Origin: CAWBRT01 sp963696525
GTDB taxonomy: Bacteria; Acidobacteriota; Terriglobia; Terriglobales; Acidobacteriaceae
NCBI GenBank assembly: GCA_963696525.1
Contig: CAVOKO010000009.1
Span: 1,550,001-1,614,000 of the forward strand
Length of the DNA: 64,000 bases
Direction of reading: 5' to 3'
Within the stretch, counting starts at the first letter, position 1, and each line of letters starts with the position of its first letter. A program made the translations under genes and the position numbers. Shown here piece by piece: positions 34,759 through 43,095 of the stretch. The notes beneath the pieces were generated by a model. It ran no database searches and was not told the DNA's origin. It saw only the letters and a program-made list of their open reading frames with translations.

Positions 34759-35898
34759 CTATTGCTCCACCGTGTTCTGCAATACCAGCGCATTCTGAAC
34801 CACCTGTGTCCCGGGCTGGATTCCCGAAACGATCTCCTGCATGTTTCCTGGAAGCATGCCGCCGGCGACGACTTCAAGGCGCCGGAAGCGTCCCTCACCC
34901 AGAGGCGCAAAGACCCAGTTGCGGTCGTGCAGGTGCAGAATTGCGGTCGCGGGAAGCACGGCGCGGTTTTCGATCGCCCGGCTCTGGAAGATGGCAGTGA
35001 CAAACATCCCAAGGCGCATCCAGCCTGGATTCTCCACTTCCAGGCGGACTTTCGCGGTGCGAATATTGGGATCGAGAATCGTCCCGATGTTGCTGACCCG
35101 GCCTTTCACAACCTTGTCAGGATAGGCGTTCAGACGAATGTCGGCGTAGTCGCCGATATGAACTTGCGGAAGCGAGTTTTCGTACACGTCACAAACAATC
35201 CAAACATGAGACACGTCGGAGATGGTGAACGGATTCGGGCCGGAGAGGCCTTGCACGCCTGCCGCATTGGTCACTTGCTGGTCGGTGATCGTGCCCGACA
35301 CCGGCGCGTGGATCTCGACTACTCCGGTGGGATGGTCCTTGTCCACACCAAGCAACCGCAGGTGTTCGAGCGTGGTTTCCAGGGTGACCTTGGCATCTTG
35401 CTCCGCATCTTCGAAAGTCTCCAGAGCACTCTGGGCGATGGCTCCTTTTTCGAACAGGAGCTGCGCCCGTGCAAATTGCACCCGCGCCAGCCTTTCGTCG
35501 TTGACGGCTTTTCTGTAATCTGAGAACGCTCCCGCAACATCACTGCTCTGGACCCGCAGCAACAACTGGCCCTTTTTTACGACGTCACCGAGCCGGGCGT
35601 GTATCTCCACGATTCTGCCCGTGGCCAGCGAAATGACCGGTACAGTGCGTGAAATGTCGGGACTCACAACGCCGGTCACGTTCAATTCTGGCGCCGCTTT
35701 GTGCTCGCCTGCGGTGGCAAGCGGAAACCGCTCGGGATGATCCACCTTGAAGTTGTTGGCATCCATGTCCGGCACAACAACTGCCGGCGGCGGAGCCCCC
35801 GCATTGGGGTCAGATTTGCTTTTGCAGCCAACCAGAAACACGCCCAAGAGTAGATAGAAAGCTGGCATTAGGACCAGACCGGCAAAGCTGGCTTTCAT
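34759..35898 (-). CDS. RND periplasmic adaptor (membrane fusion lipoprotein, CusB/CzcB type)
   Basis: A 379-residue adaptor bridging pump and outer-membrane channel. The N-terminus is a lipoprotein signal with a lipobox ending LLGVFLVGC, so it is anchored to the inner membrane. A lipoyl-like segment around GRIVEIHARLGDVVKKGQLL, an alpha-helical hairpin at about residues 135-190, and a second lipoyl half VVEIHAPVSGTI are in the usual order. The ATG overlaps the outer-membrane factor stop by four bases (ATGA), and the pump gene follows without a gap. No His- or Met-rich metal-binding tail is seen. Confidence 0.9.
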   Translation of the reverse strand: MKASFAGLVLMPAFYLLLGVFLVGCKSKSDPNAGAPPPAVVVPDMDANNFKVDHPERFPLATAGEHKAAPELNVTGVVSPDISRTVPVISLATGRIVEIHARLGDVVKKGQLLLRVQSSDVAGAFSDYRKAVNDERLARVQFARAQLLFEKGAIAQSALETFEDAEQDAKVTLETTLEHLRLLGVDKDHPTGVVEIHAPVSGTITDQQVTNAAGVQGLSGPNPFTISDVSHVWIVCDVYENSLPQVHIGDYADIRLNAYPDKVVKGRVSNIGTILDPNIRTAKVRLEVENPGWMRLGMFVTAIFQSRAIENRAVLPATAILHLHDRNWVFAPLGEGRFRRLEVVAGGMLPGNMQEIVSGIQPGTQVVQNALVLQNTVEQ

Positions 35899-37154
35899 TG
35901 GATCACCTCGCGGCCCACGGCCAGATTCAATTGGGCTGCCGCCGTCAAGTAAGAGCCGACCAAGTTTACGTAATTCAGTTGCACGGCGCGATACTCACTC
36001 TCCGCGTTCAAAAAATCAAGCAGAGAAGCCCCTCCGTGCTGATAGGAAAAAAAGATCGTGTCGCGCACGCGCACGGATTGTTGCAGGTACTTGGCCTTGT
36101 AGGGCCGCAACAAAATGACAGCGCTCGCCAGGGTAGCATAGCCGGAGTCCACGTCACTGAACACCAGCGCTTCAGCGGCGTCGCGCAATCTTTCGTTGCG
36201 CGTGATATCGAGCTGCGTACGCAGTTTCTCGCCTTGATTCCGATCGAATATGCGCAGCGGAATACTCACATTGAAACCAACATATTGATCAATCGGTGGG
36301 TTACGCCCTGCATCGAAACCAACGGTCGGGTCGGTGGAGCCATTCGCCACAGCCAGCTTGTGGTCCGTCCGCGCTTTGTCCACGGATTGTACGGCAGCCT
36401 GCAGGTCAGGCCGATTATCCAAAGCAATTTTGCGGAATTCGTCCTGCGGCAAGAGCTGTTCGCTGAAATCGAATGGCCCGCTTACCTCGAATCGTTCGAT
36501 GGGCGTGCGATCGTTCAAAAGCGTGAGCAGCGCTATCTTCGCGGTGCGCAGGTTGACGTCGGCGGTTTCGAAGTCGGACTCATACTGCACCCGCTGCAGT
36601 TCCAGCCGGTCGAGATCGATTTGCGCGATGTCGCCAGCCTGGAAGCGAATTCTGCTGAGGTCGAGGACATGGTCGTAATAGGCCAGATTATCTTTCGCCA
36701 GCTGTAATACCGCCTTGGCCTGCAGGGTCGACACAAAGGCACTGCGCAAGCCGAAAAGCAAACTCCTCGCCAAATCGGCCTGCGTTGAGACCGCGATTGC
36801 CGTACCCTTCTGAGCGCTCTCCAGCCGCAGTTCCCGCTTATGCTCGCGCTCGTGCAAATAGCTAAAAGCAGCCACGGTTAACAGGGTTCCGCAACAGCTA
36901 TGCGGCGGCCCGCCGTTGAACGGATTGAACTGATCAGCAGTTAGAGAAACATTAGGGTTGGGCCGGAGATTCGCTGTGATCTCCTGCGCCTTGGACTCAT
37001 CGATGTTCAACTTGCCCGCTAGCAGGGTCGGATTGTCCTGCTCGAAGCGGTGACGCACCTGCTCCCACGTCATGGGCGATGGCGTCGTCTGAGCTACAAC
37101 GCCCAGGCTGGTCAACAGAACAAGTGTGCGGCACAGCCAACGCAACTTTTGCAT
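35895..37154 (-). CDS. Outer-membrane efflux protein (TolC/CzcC family)
   Basis: A 419-residue TolC-like protein with a signal peptide (KLRWLCRTLVLLTSLGVVA) and two structural repeats of long helices and strands, as in CzcC and CusC. NRPDLQAAVQSVDKAR and the late AESEYRAVQLNYVNLVGSYLTAAAQLNLAVG segment are typical. A curious pair CC occurs at GGPPHSCCGTL. The start is ATG 37154 with GGAG seven bases upstream, not the TTG five codons earlier. First gene of the metal-type RND operon; it overlaps the adaptor by four bases. Confidence 0.9.
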   Translation of the reverse strand: MQKLRWLCRTLVLLTSLGVVAQTTPSPMTWEQVRHRFEQDNPTLLAGKLNIDESKAQEITANLRPNPNVSLTADQFNPFNGGPPHSCCGTLLTVAAFSYLHEREHKRELRLESAQKGTAIAVSTQADLARSLLFGLRSAFVSTLQAKAVLQLAKDNLAYYDHVLDLSRIRFQAGDIAQIDLDRLELQRVQYESDFETADVNLRTAKIALLTLLNDRTPIERFEVSGPFDFSEQLLPQDEFRKIALDNRPDLQAAVQSVDKARTDHKLAVANGSTDPTVGFDAGRNPPIDQYVGFNVSIPLRIFDRNQGEKLRTQLDITRNERLRDAAEALVFSDVDSGYATLASAVILLRPYKAKYLQQSVRVRDTIFFSYQHGGASLLDFLNAESEYRAVQLNYVNLVGSYLTAAAQLNLAVGREVIQ

Positions 37155-37716
37155 CCGTGCTCCGTTCAATTCCGTGTCTTAAATTGCCCGTGTGCCGTGA
37201 TCAAGCTCACGGCCTATCGAACCCTAGGACTGACTTTAGAGTGCCTGCGACATCCAAGCCCTCCGTAAGCTATGTCATCACTTTTTATGGTGGCTCCCGA
37301 CACACGTGAGTACAGTCTGCTGGTAGCCGGTAGTTAGTGGTAATACCGGGGTCCGATAATGTTCGTCATGGTGCCAGAAAGGTACTGGCTTGCAGGGGCT
37401 TGGCAACATATCGCTGGACCTCTACGCATACGCATTCGTAAACTGTTTACCGCTGCTGGCATTGGAAACCGAAAGGCCTAAGTTTGCAATAAAAAGACTG
37501 TAAATATCTTATAAACTGAGCATGTCCTTTGGCCAGTCAAAATTGGTTCGCCGGTTCTAACACCGTCGGCGCGGCGAGTCCAGATTCCGGACTTTCTGAA
37601 TCACTGCACCAGATTATGGTTCCGGTAGGCGCGAAAGAGTCGCCGGTTGGACACCTTTGAATGCCTAATAATTGTACTGCCCTATGAAAACTTCGTCAGA
37701 AGGCGGAGGGAAACAA
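37155..37716. other. Divergent intergenic region (RND operon versus dehydrogenase)
   Basis: About 560 bases lie between the start of the metal-type RND operon (read left) and the dehydrogenase at 37717 (read right). It must hold both promoters. An AT-rich patch lies at about 37483-37530, but I could not settle on a -35/-10 pair with correct spacing. No metal-regulator gene (MerR, ArsR, CopY or CusRS type) is encoded here. Confidence 0.4.
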
Positions 37717-38655
37717 ATGAGCACGGAAGAAAAAGTCAGGGTTGGTGTGATCGGCCTGGGAATCATGGGATCGGCAATGGCGGCCAACTTGGTGAAAGCC
37801 GGTTTTGACGTAATTGGGACGGATATCGTGCCCGACGCCCAGGCGGCGTTGATAAAAGCTGGCGGAAAGACAGTTTCCAGCGCGCGTGACGTGGGCAAAG
37901 CTTGCTGCTACATCATGCTGGTGTTAGCGTCGGAGGCGGCACTCTATCAGGTTTGCGACGAACTTGCGGAGAGTTGCGCGCGGGGTACTATCGTGTTGGA
38001 AATGGGTACGCTGCCGTTGGCCGCTAAGCAAAAGATGCACAAGATGCTGGCGGCAAAAGGCGTGATCCTGATTGATTGCACCCTCTCGGGCAACGGATCG
38101 CAGGCAAAACGCAAGGATTTGACAATATACGCAAGCGGCGACGCCGATGCAATCCAAAAGGTTGGATTGATTCTCGATGGCTTCTCTCGCGTTCACTACA
38201 ACTTGGGCGAATTCGGCAATGGTACGAAGATGAAGTTTGTGGCGAACCTGCTGGTTGCGATTCATAACGTCGCGGCGGCGGAGGCGATTTTGCTGGGTGT
38301 TCGTAGCGGGCTCGATCCGGTGAACTTGGTTAAAGCCATTGGCGACGGGGCCGGTGCCTCACGCATGTTCCAGGTTCGCGGTCCCATGATGGCTACTCGG
38401 ACTTGGGATGAAGAGATCACGATGAAGAACACGAGCTGGCAGAAGGACATGAAACTAATCGGTGACGCCTTGCAGGCCGCCGGATGTCCCGCGCCATTGT
38501 TTTCGGCCTGCATACCCATCTATACCGCGGCAGTAACTGGCGGCCACGCCGGCCACGACATCGGAGCCGTATACGAGATTCTGGAGCGTATGACGCTCAG
38601 CCCCGCGGGAAAGAAACAATCGGGAGCTAAGGCTTCGCTCGCGTCTTCTCGCTGA
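37717..38655 (+). CDS. Beta-hydroxyacid dehydrogenase (3-hydroxyisobutyrate/tartronate semialdehyde reductase family)
   Basis: A 312-residue NAD(P)-dependent dehydrogenase. The Rossmann loop is VGVIGLGIMGSAMAANL, the substrate-binding block is IDCTLSGNGSQAKRKDLT, and the catalytic lysine lies in GNGTKMKFVANLL, followed by KDMKLIGDALQAAG. The family reversibly oxidises 3-hydroxyacids such as 3-hydroxyisobutyrate, glycerate (via tartronate semialdehyde) and 2-(hydroxymethyl)glutarate. ATG 37717 is preceded by GGAGGG at ideal spacing; the ORF could be extended but without a site. The C-terminal 20 residues are low-complexity. It converges on the cupin gene. Confidence 0.85.
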   Translation: MSTEEKVRVGVIGLGIMGSAMAANLVKAGFDVIGTDIVPDAQAALIKAGGKTVSSARDVGKACCYIMLVLASEAALYQVCDELAESCARGTIVLEMGTLPLAAKQKMHKMLAAKGVILIDCTLSGNGSQAKRKDLTIYASGDADAIQKVGLILDGFSRVHYNLGEFGNGTKMKFVANLLVAIHNVAAAEAILLGVRSGLDPVNLVKAIGDGAGASRMFQVRGPMMATRTWDEEITMKNTSWQKDMKLIGDALQAAGCPAPLFSACIPIYTAAVTGGHAGHDIGAVYEILERMTLSPAGKKQSGAKASLASSR

Positions 38656-38825
38656 CGTCCTTCGATGCGCTGAAACGTTTGCGCAAACTCCGCCGAGGCG
38701 ACGAGATCCAGCGAAGCACGGCCAGCGCCGTCGGGCGAGTGCTGCGGAGAGAAACAGGCGGGTTCCCCATTCAATCTCACTCGGGATGGCTGACGCACGC
38801 CAGTGGCAAGGAAGGAATCAGCCTG

Positions 38826-39191
38826 TTACTTTACTTCCACGAAGTCCGCTCCCATAGGCGGGCAGGTATAAAACTCAAGATAGCGGAACTCCCTAGCCGA
38901 GCGGTTGACGGTCTGGTGCTTTTCGCCCGCCGGAATGTACAGCACGTCGCCGGCCTTGATCGCGATCTCTTCGCCTTCGATGACCTCCGTCGCTTCGCCG
39001 GCGATAATTATGATGACCGACTCTCGATTGACGTGCGAGTGATAAGGCACTTGGCTGCCTGGCGGGAGAAGGCCGAACATTCCTCCCAGATTCTTTGCCC
39101 CATTTTGCACCGTCAAGATCTCCGGCCGATACGGTTGATTGCTATTTGGATTCTGCAGCTCAACGTACTCTCCGGACTTGAACAGCTTCAT
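38826..39191 (-). CDS. Small cupin-domain protein
   Basis: A 121-residue single-cupin protein. The metal-binding motif is visible in VPYHSHVNRESVIIIIAGEA (two His and a Glu) and AGDVLYIPAGEKHQTVN. Such proteins act as isomerases, lyases, dioxygenases or sugar-acid binders, and sequence alone does not distinguish these. GGAGGG lies five bases before ATG 39191. It lies in the same direction as and about 165 bases after the DUF1932 dehydrogenase, so they may be cotranscribed. Confidence 0.8.
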   Translation of the reverse strand: MKLFKSGEYVELQNPNSNQPYRPEILTVQNGAKNLGGMFGLLPPGSQVPYHSHVNRESVIIIIAGEATEVIEGEEIAIKAGDVLYIPAGEKHQTVNRSAREFRYLEFYTCPPMGADFVEVK

Positions 39192-39355
39192 ATTTCCCTC
39201 CGCAAGACAGGTTTCAAGCTTCACCGCCTTAAGCTTTCACTTCGCCACGATCTTTGCAATCTTGAAACGCGCACGAATGCGACTCCCAATGTTCATAGGA
39301 TCCGCGCTGCTCGTACGATGATGCGGTCCTGCCGATTCCGCTCGACACTCACCGC

Positions 39356-40252
39356 TTACGAGCACCGAGCCGCGCTTCGCGCCTGTGCCCAGGGCCGGAC
39401 GATCTCCTGCCAGTCTTCCGGGGGCCTATCTCCGAACTTGCGCTTGAGATCCATTGACGCGAGCCATTTCAGGCGCTCACAGGTGGCTTTGGTCATCACC
39501 GGATTCACCTGCATGCTCTCCAGCATCTCCACCACGCTTTCCATCTCGTGCAAATGCCTCTCCGCGTGGATGGAACTGCCGGTGACATGGTATTTCGCCA
39601 CCTGCTCGAAAGGTTGCGCGTCCATCGTGGCCGACAGGGACTTCAGCACCAAGTGTTCGACCTTCATTACCGATGCCGCTTCCAGGACCTCGGCCATGAG
39701 GGCAGGAAAGCCCTTGGAGAAGATACTGCGCACGAACTTGATTCCCGTGGCGTCTCCCGCCACCTCGCTGACCTTTTCGATTTGCATTCCATAAGGTGCC
39801 AGCAACTTGATGAAGATGTCAGCACCGTTTCCGCTGGCCAGGATGGGAGCCTTGTGCTGAAAGATCGCCAATCGCGCCATGATCGCGGCATCTACGAATA
39901 AGGCCCCGGCGCCGCGCACCGCCTCGTCGATCTCATGTTTCTCGCCGGGCGAAGCAGTCGTCAGATCCGCATATAGCATTTCCGGCCGCAAGAAAGGACA
40001 AAGCTGGCGCGCGGCCGCACAAGCATCGCCGCCGGGGACCGCTACCAGGACGACATCGACAGCGTCCAACACCGCCTGCGGCGTGGGTAGCAGCGTAGCC
40101 CCAGCATAATCACCGCGTTGTTTGAGTTGGCTGCCGCGCTCAGGGTCTTTTTGCATGACGTCGTAAGCGACAATACCAGCCACACCCGCGCCCTTGAGAC
40201 CACGCGCCATCTCGGACCCGACTTCCCCAAAGCCGATAAAGCCTAACTTCAT
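39356..40252 (-). CDS. NAD-binding 6-phosphogluconate-dehydrogenase-like protein with DUF1932 C-terminal domain
   Basis: A 298-residue oxidoreductase. The start MKLGFIGFGEVGSEMARGL is a classical NAD(P)-binding loop. Residues 100-140 hold DLTTASPGEKHEIDEAV and VDAAIMA, the equivalent of the DxS and G-S motifs in the beta-hydroxyacid dehydrogenases. The C-terminal half, beginning near GIKFVRSIFSKGFPALMAEVLEAA with the likely catalytic lysine, resembles the DUF1932 domain. GAGGAG precedes ATG 40252 at good spacing. The physiological substrate is unknown; a branched 3-hydroxyacid is plausible given the neighbours. Confidence 0.82.
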   Translation of the reverse strand: MKLGFIGFGEVGSEMARGLKGAGVAGIVAYDVMQKDPERGSQLKQRGDYAGATLLPTPQAVLDAVDVVLVAVPGGDACAAARQLCPFLRPEMLYADLTTASPGEKHEIDEAVRGAGALFVDAAIMARLAIFQHKAPILASGNGADIFIKLLAPYGMQIEKVSEVAGDATGIKFVRSIFSKGFPALMAEVLEAASVMKVEHLVLKSLSATMDAQPFEQVAKYHVTGSSIHAERHLHEMESVVEMLESMQVNPVMTKATCERLKWLASMDLKRKFGDRPPEDWQEIVRPWAQARSAARCS

Positions 40253-40482
40253 AAATGTCTCCTCGCAGATCAGTTTACAATTTGCAGTTCTCAGCCCAGT
40301 CAGTCTAGCAACCACGCCGGGAGCTGGGAACCTAAATTCGGATTGCAGCTTTGGCTTGCAAAACCGCTCACGAGCAGTACAATTCGAGCGATTCGGGAAT
40401 GAAAAAGGAAACGCCCGTTAAACCACGAAGTCTGGAGTCGTTCTCCATGTTGCCTTGATCCCATCCACTAAAGGAAACGAAT

Positions 40483-41931
40483 ATGCGTCGCTACTCATGG
40501 GTACTTGTCTTTCTCTGGCTCAGTGTCTCGTTGGGTTTAGCCCAGTCGGCAGTTTCCGCCGCCCCCAAGCAAGCGAAACTCGCCCAGCCGTCTGGCCAGT
40601 TGCAAATCGATTGGGACCAAGTCAACGCCGAGTCCACTCAGCGGCTGGCTGAGTACATTCGCATTGATACGTCTAATCCGCCAGGCAACGAAATTCGTGG
40701 CGTCGAGTGGCTGAAGCAGATTTTTCAGGCCGAAGGCATTCCGTTCGAAACCGGAGAGTCGGCACCAGGGCGAGCAAGCATAGTGGCGCGGCTCAAGGGC
40801 ACGGGGAAAGAACCCGCTCTGATTCTGTTGAGCCATATTGACGTGGTGCCGGTGAATCGGGAGTTTTGGACGGTCGATCCCTTCGCTGGCGAGATAAAGG
40901 ATGGCTATCTTTGGGGCCGGGGCTCGGTGGATATGAAGCCGTTGGGGATTGCCAGCCTGGAAGCTGTGTTGTTGTTGCATCGCAACCATGTGCCGCTGCG
41001 GCGCGACGTTATTTTTCTCGCGACCGCCGACGAAGAGGCTGGCGGAAACTATGGCGCGGGCTGGGTGGTGAAAAACCACCCGGAATGGATCGCCGGCGCC
41101 AGTTTCCTGGTGACCGAAGGGGCGCGTACGATGGCTGACAATTCTGGAAAATTAATGTATTTTGCCATCGGCATAGCAGAAAAGACCCCCGCGTGGCTGA
41201 AGCTGACTGCCAAAGGGCGCGCCGGGCACGGTTCCATTCCCAACCCTGATTCATCGGTTAACCGCCTAGTGGCGGCACTTGAGCGCCTGCGGACGTACCG
41301 GTCCCCGTTGCAGGTCACACCAGCAGTGGAATACGCCTTCCGCACCGGAGCGCCGTATGAACCTGAGCCTTGGCGCAGTCGGTTTGCCGATATACGCGCC
41401 TATATTCAAACGCCGGGTGCCTATGAAGAACTGTTGAAACGTCCGGTGGAACTAGCGAAGCTGGAGAACACTATCAATATTACCGGACTGGAAGGCTCGG
41501 TAAAGGTTAACATCGTGCCATCCGCAGCTACCGCACTGCTGGACTGCCGGTTGCTGCCGAACACAACCATCGAGCAGTGGGTTCAACAGATTCGCAAGAT
41601 CATCCAGGACGACTCGATCACGATCAACGTAGTTCAGAACTTTCCACCGACGGAATCTAAAGTCGAAACACCGCTACACGCGGTGATCGAGCGCACTGTG
41701 AAACAGCTCTATCCGTCAGTCGGCGTGATAGGAAGCGTGAGCCAGGGCTTCACCGATTCCCATTTCTTCCGTGAACAAGGCATTACGAGCTACGGCTTCA
41801 TGCCGTTTCCGATGAAAGACGAGGATTGGCTGCGCACACACGGTAACAACGAGCGCATACCTGTTAACGGATTCACCGCGGGCGTTCGCTTGTTGTGGGA
41901 GGTCGTTTACGAATTCAGTCGGACGCAGTGA
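40483..41931 (+). CDS. Exported M20-family metallopeptidase/deacylase (second copy)
   Basis: A 482-residue dizinc hydrolase with a clear signal peptide (RRYSWVLVFLWLSVSLGLA, cleavage near AVSAAP). Metal ligands lie in LLSHIDVVPVN, GRGSVDMKPLG and ATADEEAGGNYG. The lid domain follows at about residues 235-365, and the last conserved histidine region is FRTHGNNERIPV-like near the end. The family (carboxypeptidase/acetylornithine deacetylase type) hydrolyses N-acyl amino acids or small peptides. AAAGGA precedes the ATG. It is only distantly similar to the M20 protein at 10695. Monocistronic by position. Confidence 0.85.
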   Translation: MRRYSWVLVFLWLSVSLGLAQSAVSAAPKQAKLAQPSGQLQIDWDQVNAESTQRLAEYIRIDTSNPPGNEIRGVEWLKQIFQAEGIPFETGESAPGRASIVARLKGTGKEPALILLSHIDVVPVNREFWTVDPFAGEIKDGYLWGRGSVDMKPLGIASLEAVLLLHRNHVPLRRDVIFLATADEEAGGNYGAGWVVKNHPEWIAGASFLVTEGARTMADNSGKLMYFAIGIAEKTPAWLKLTAKGRAGHGSIPNPDSSVNRLVAALERLRTYRSPLQVTPAVEYAFRTGAPYEPEPWRSRFADIRAYIQTPGAYEELLKRPVELAKLENTINITGLEGSVKVNIVPSAATALLDCRLLPNTTIEQWVQQIRKIIQDDSITINVVQNFPPTESKVETPLHAVIERTVKQLYPSVGVIGSVSQGFTDSHFFREQGITSYGFMPFPMKDEDWLRTHGNNERIPVNGFTAGVRLLWEVVYEFSRTQ

Positions 41932-42127
41932 GTGCGCCCGTTGCCATCGAAGCGGGCAGCGGTTCCGTACGTCAACAACTCGCCATCCCTGAATCGGCGA
42001 ACCAGAGAACCACAGTTCAGGCCGCCCATTTTCTTTTGCACGGGCACAGGGGTTGGACTGTTGCTGGTATGATTTCTGTTTCGATGGAAGGATTCGTCGG
42101 GAAATCACCAGTCGAGGCTCTGTGCCG

Positions 42128-42691
42128 ATGAGTTGGTTTGGCCTGCTTGCAATCGCCGTGGCTCTGGCCTTGGATGCGTTCGTCGTAGCGGTGGTGGCGG
42201 GGTTGAGTTTGAAAGTGCTGACCAAGCGACACTTGTTTCGCTTGAGTTTTCACTTTGGTCTCTTCCAGGCGGCCATGCTCGCCGCCGGATGGCTTATCGG
42301 AAATGCTCTCTACGCTCTGGTAGCGGCAGCCGCCCATTGGGTTGCGTTTGTCCTGCTGACGCTGGTGGGCGGAAACGTCCTTTGGCACGCCTTTTCCGGT
42401 GCCCGCGAGACACGCACAGTACCAGACCCGACCTCTGGCTGGCAGCTCGTTTTGCTTTCCTTCGCCACCAGCCTCGACGCACTCGCGGTCGGGCTGTCTC
42501 TCGCCATGATCGGGGCTTCCATTGTCCGGTCGGCGTCCGTGGTCGGATTAATGGCCACGGCTCTCACCTTGTTGGGCATGGCTTTGGGCCGCCGGGTGAG
42601 CATTTTGTGGGGCAAGCGGGTTGAAGTCTTTGGCGGGCTCATTCTGATCGCGATCGGATCGAAGATTTTGTGGGATCACATCAAGCCATAA
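42128..42691 (+). CDS. mntP: MntP-type manganese efflux pump (DUF204)
   Basis: A 187-residue protein with six hydrophobic segments built as two three-helix repeats. Each repeat keeps the acidic motif of the family: ALALDAFVVAVVAG in the first helix and ATSLDALAVGLSLA in the fourth. These aspartates form the ion site in this family, which exports Mn(II) in the characterised members. The ATG at 42128 begins directly at the first helix and has a GAGG about ten bases upstream. The 190-base leader was examined for a yybP-ykoY manganese riboswitch and none was recognised. Confidence 0.85.
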   Translation: MSWFGLLAIAVALALDAFVVAVVAGLSLKVLTKRHLFRLSFHFGLFQAAMLAAGWLIGNALYALVAAAAHWVAFVLLTLVGGNVLWHAFSGARETRTVPDPTSGWQLVLLSFATSLDALAVGLSLAMIGASIVRSASVVGLMATALTLLGMALGRRVSILWGKRVEVFGGLILIAIGSKILWDHIKP

Positions 42692-42920
42692 CCGAGGTTG
42701 GCCGTAGCCTCTCGCATCAACCATAAGCACTTCGGCGCCAGACGCTTTCTAGCTTTCTAATTCTGAAGATGCGAGCACTATGGAATCGCCCTCATCTTTG
42801 TTCTTTGCCGGGTTCAAAGATGTGGGCACTGCGAGGGGTCATAGACGGCAAGCGCGTTGGCTGCGCGGACAACGCTTCGCACACTCTCTTGCTTCTCCTC
42901 TTCAACGATACGTGCACCAT

Positions 42921-42972
42921 TTGCCTTAGTTCTGAATCTAATATAATTTTGGTCCGATACCTTTCGTATCGG
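42921..42972 (+). promoter_or_regulatory. Candidate promoter and palindromic operator of the HAE-type RND operon
   Basis: TTGCCT (42921-42926) is followed after 15 bases by a perfect TATAAT (42942-42947). Starting six bases later is a perfect inverted repeat with seven-base arms, CCGATAC and GTATCGG, separated by CTTTC (42954-42972). Its position over the expected transcription start is that of a repressor operator (TetR or MarR type), though it could also form an RNA hairpin. The rest of the gap 42692-43095 (404 bases) shows nothing else recognisable. No regulator gene is adjacent. Confidence 0.6.
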
Positions 42973-43095
42973 CCTGTTTCCGGGGGGATGGTAACTAACT
43001 GAGAATTGCGATTTCGTTCGGCTGCGAACCGGTGATTGCAGTGCCGCGCGAAAGGACTGAAGTCAACCCGCCGGAGTCCGGAGTCTCACCCGCCC

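Noticed and set aside
32428..35523. Long plus-strand open frames opposite the metal-type RND genes
   Set aside because: They are antisense shadows of conserved pump and adaptor genes and show no protein-like features.
41935..42127. yybP-ykoY manganese riboswitch before mntP
   Set aside because: The leader is long enough, but I could not find the conserved internal-loop sequences of this riboswitch.
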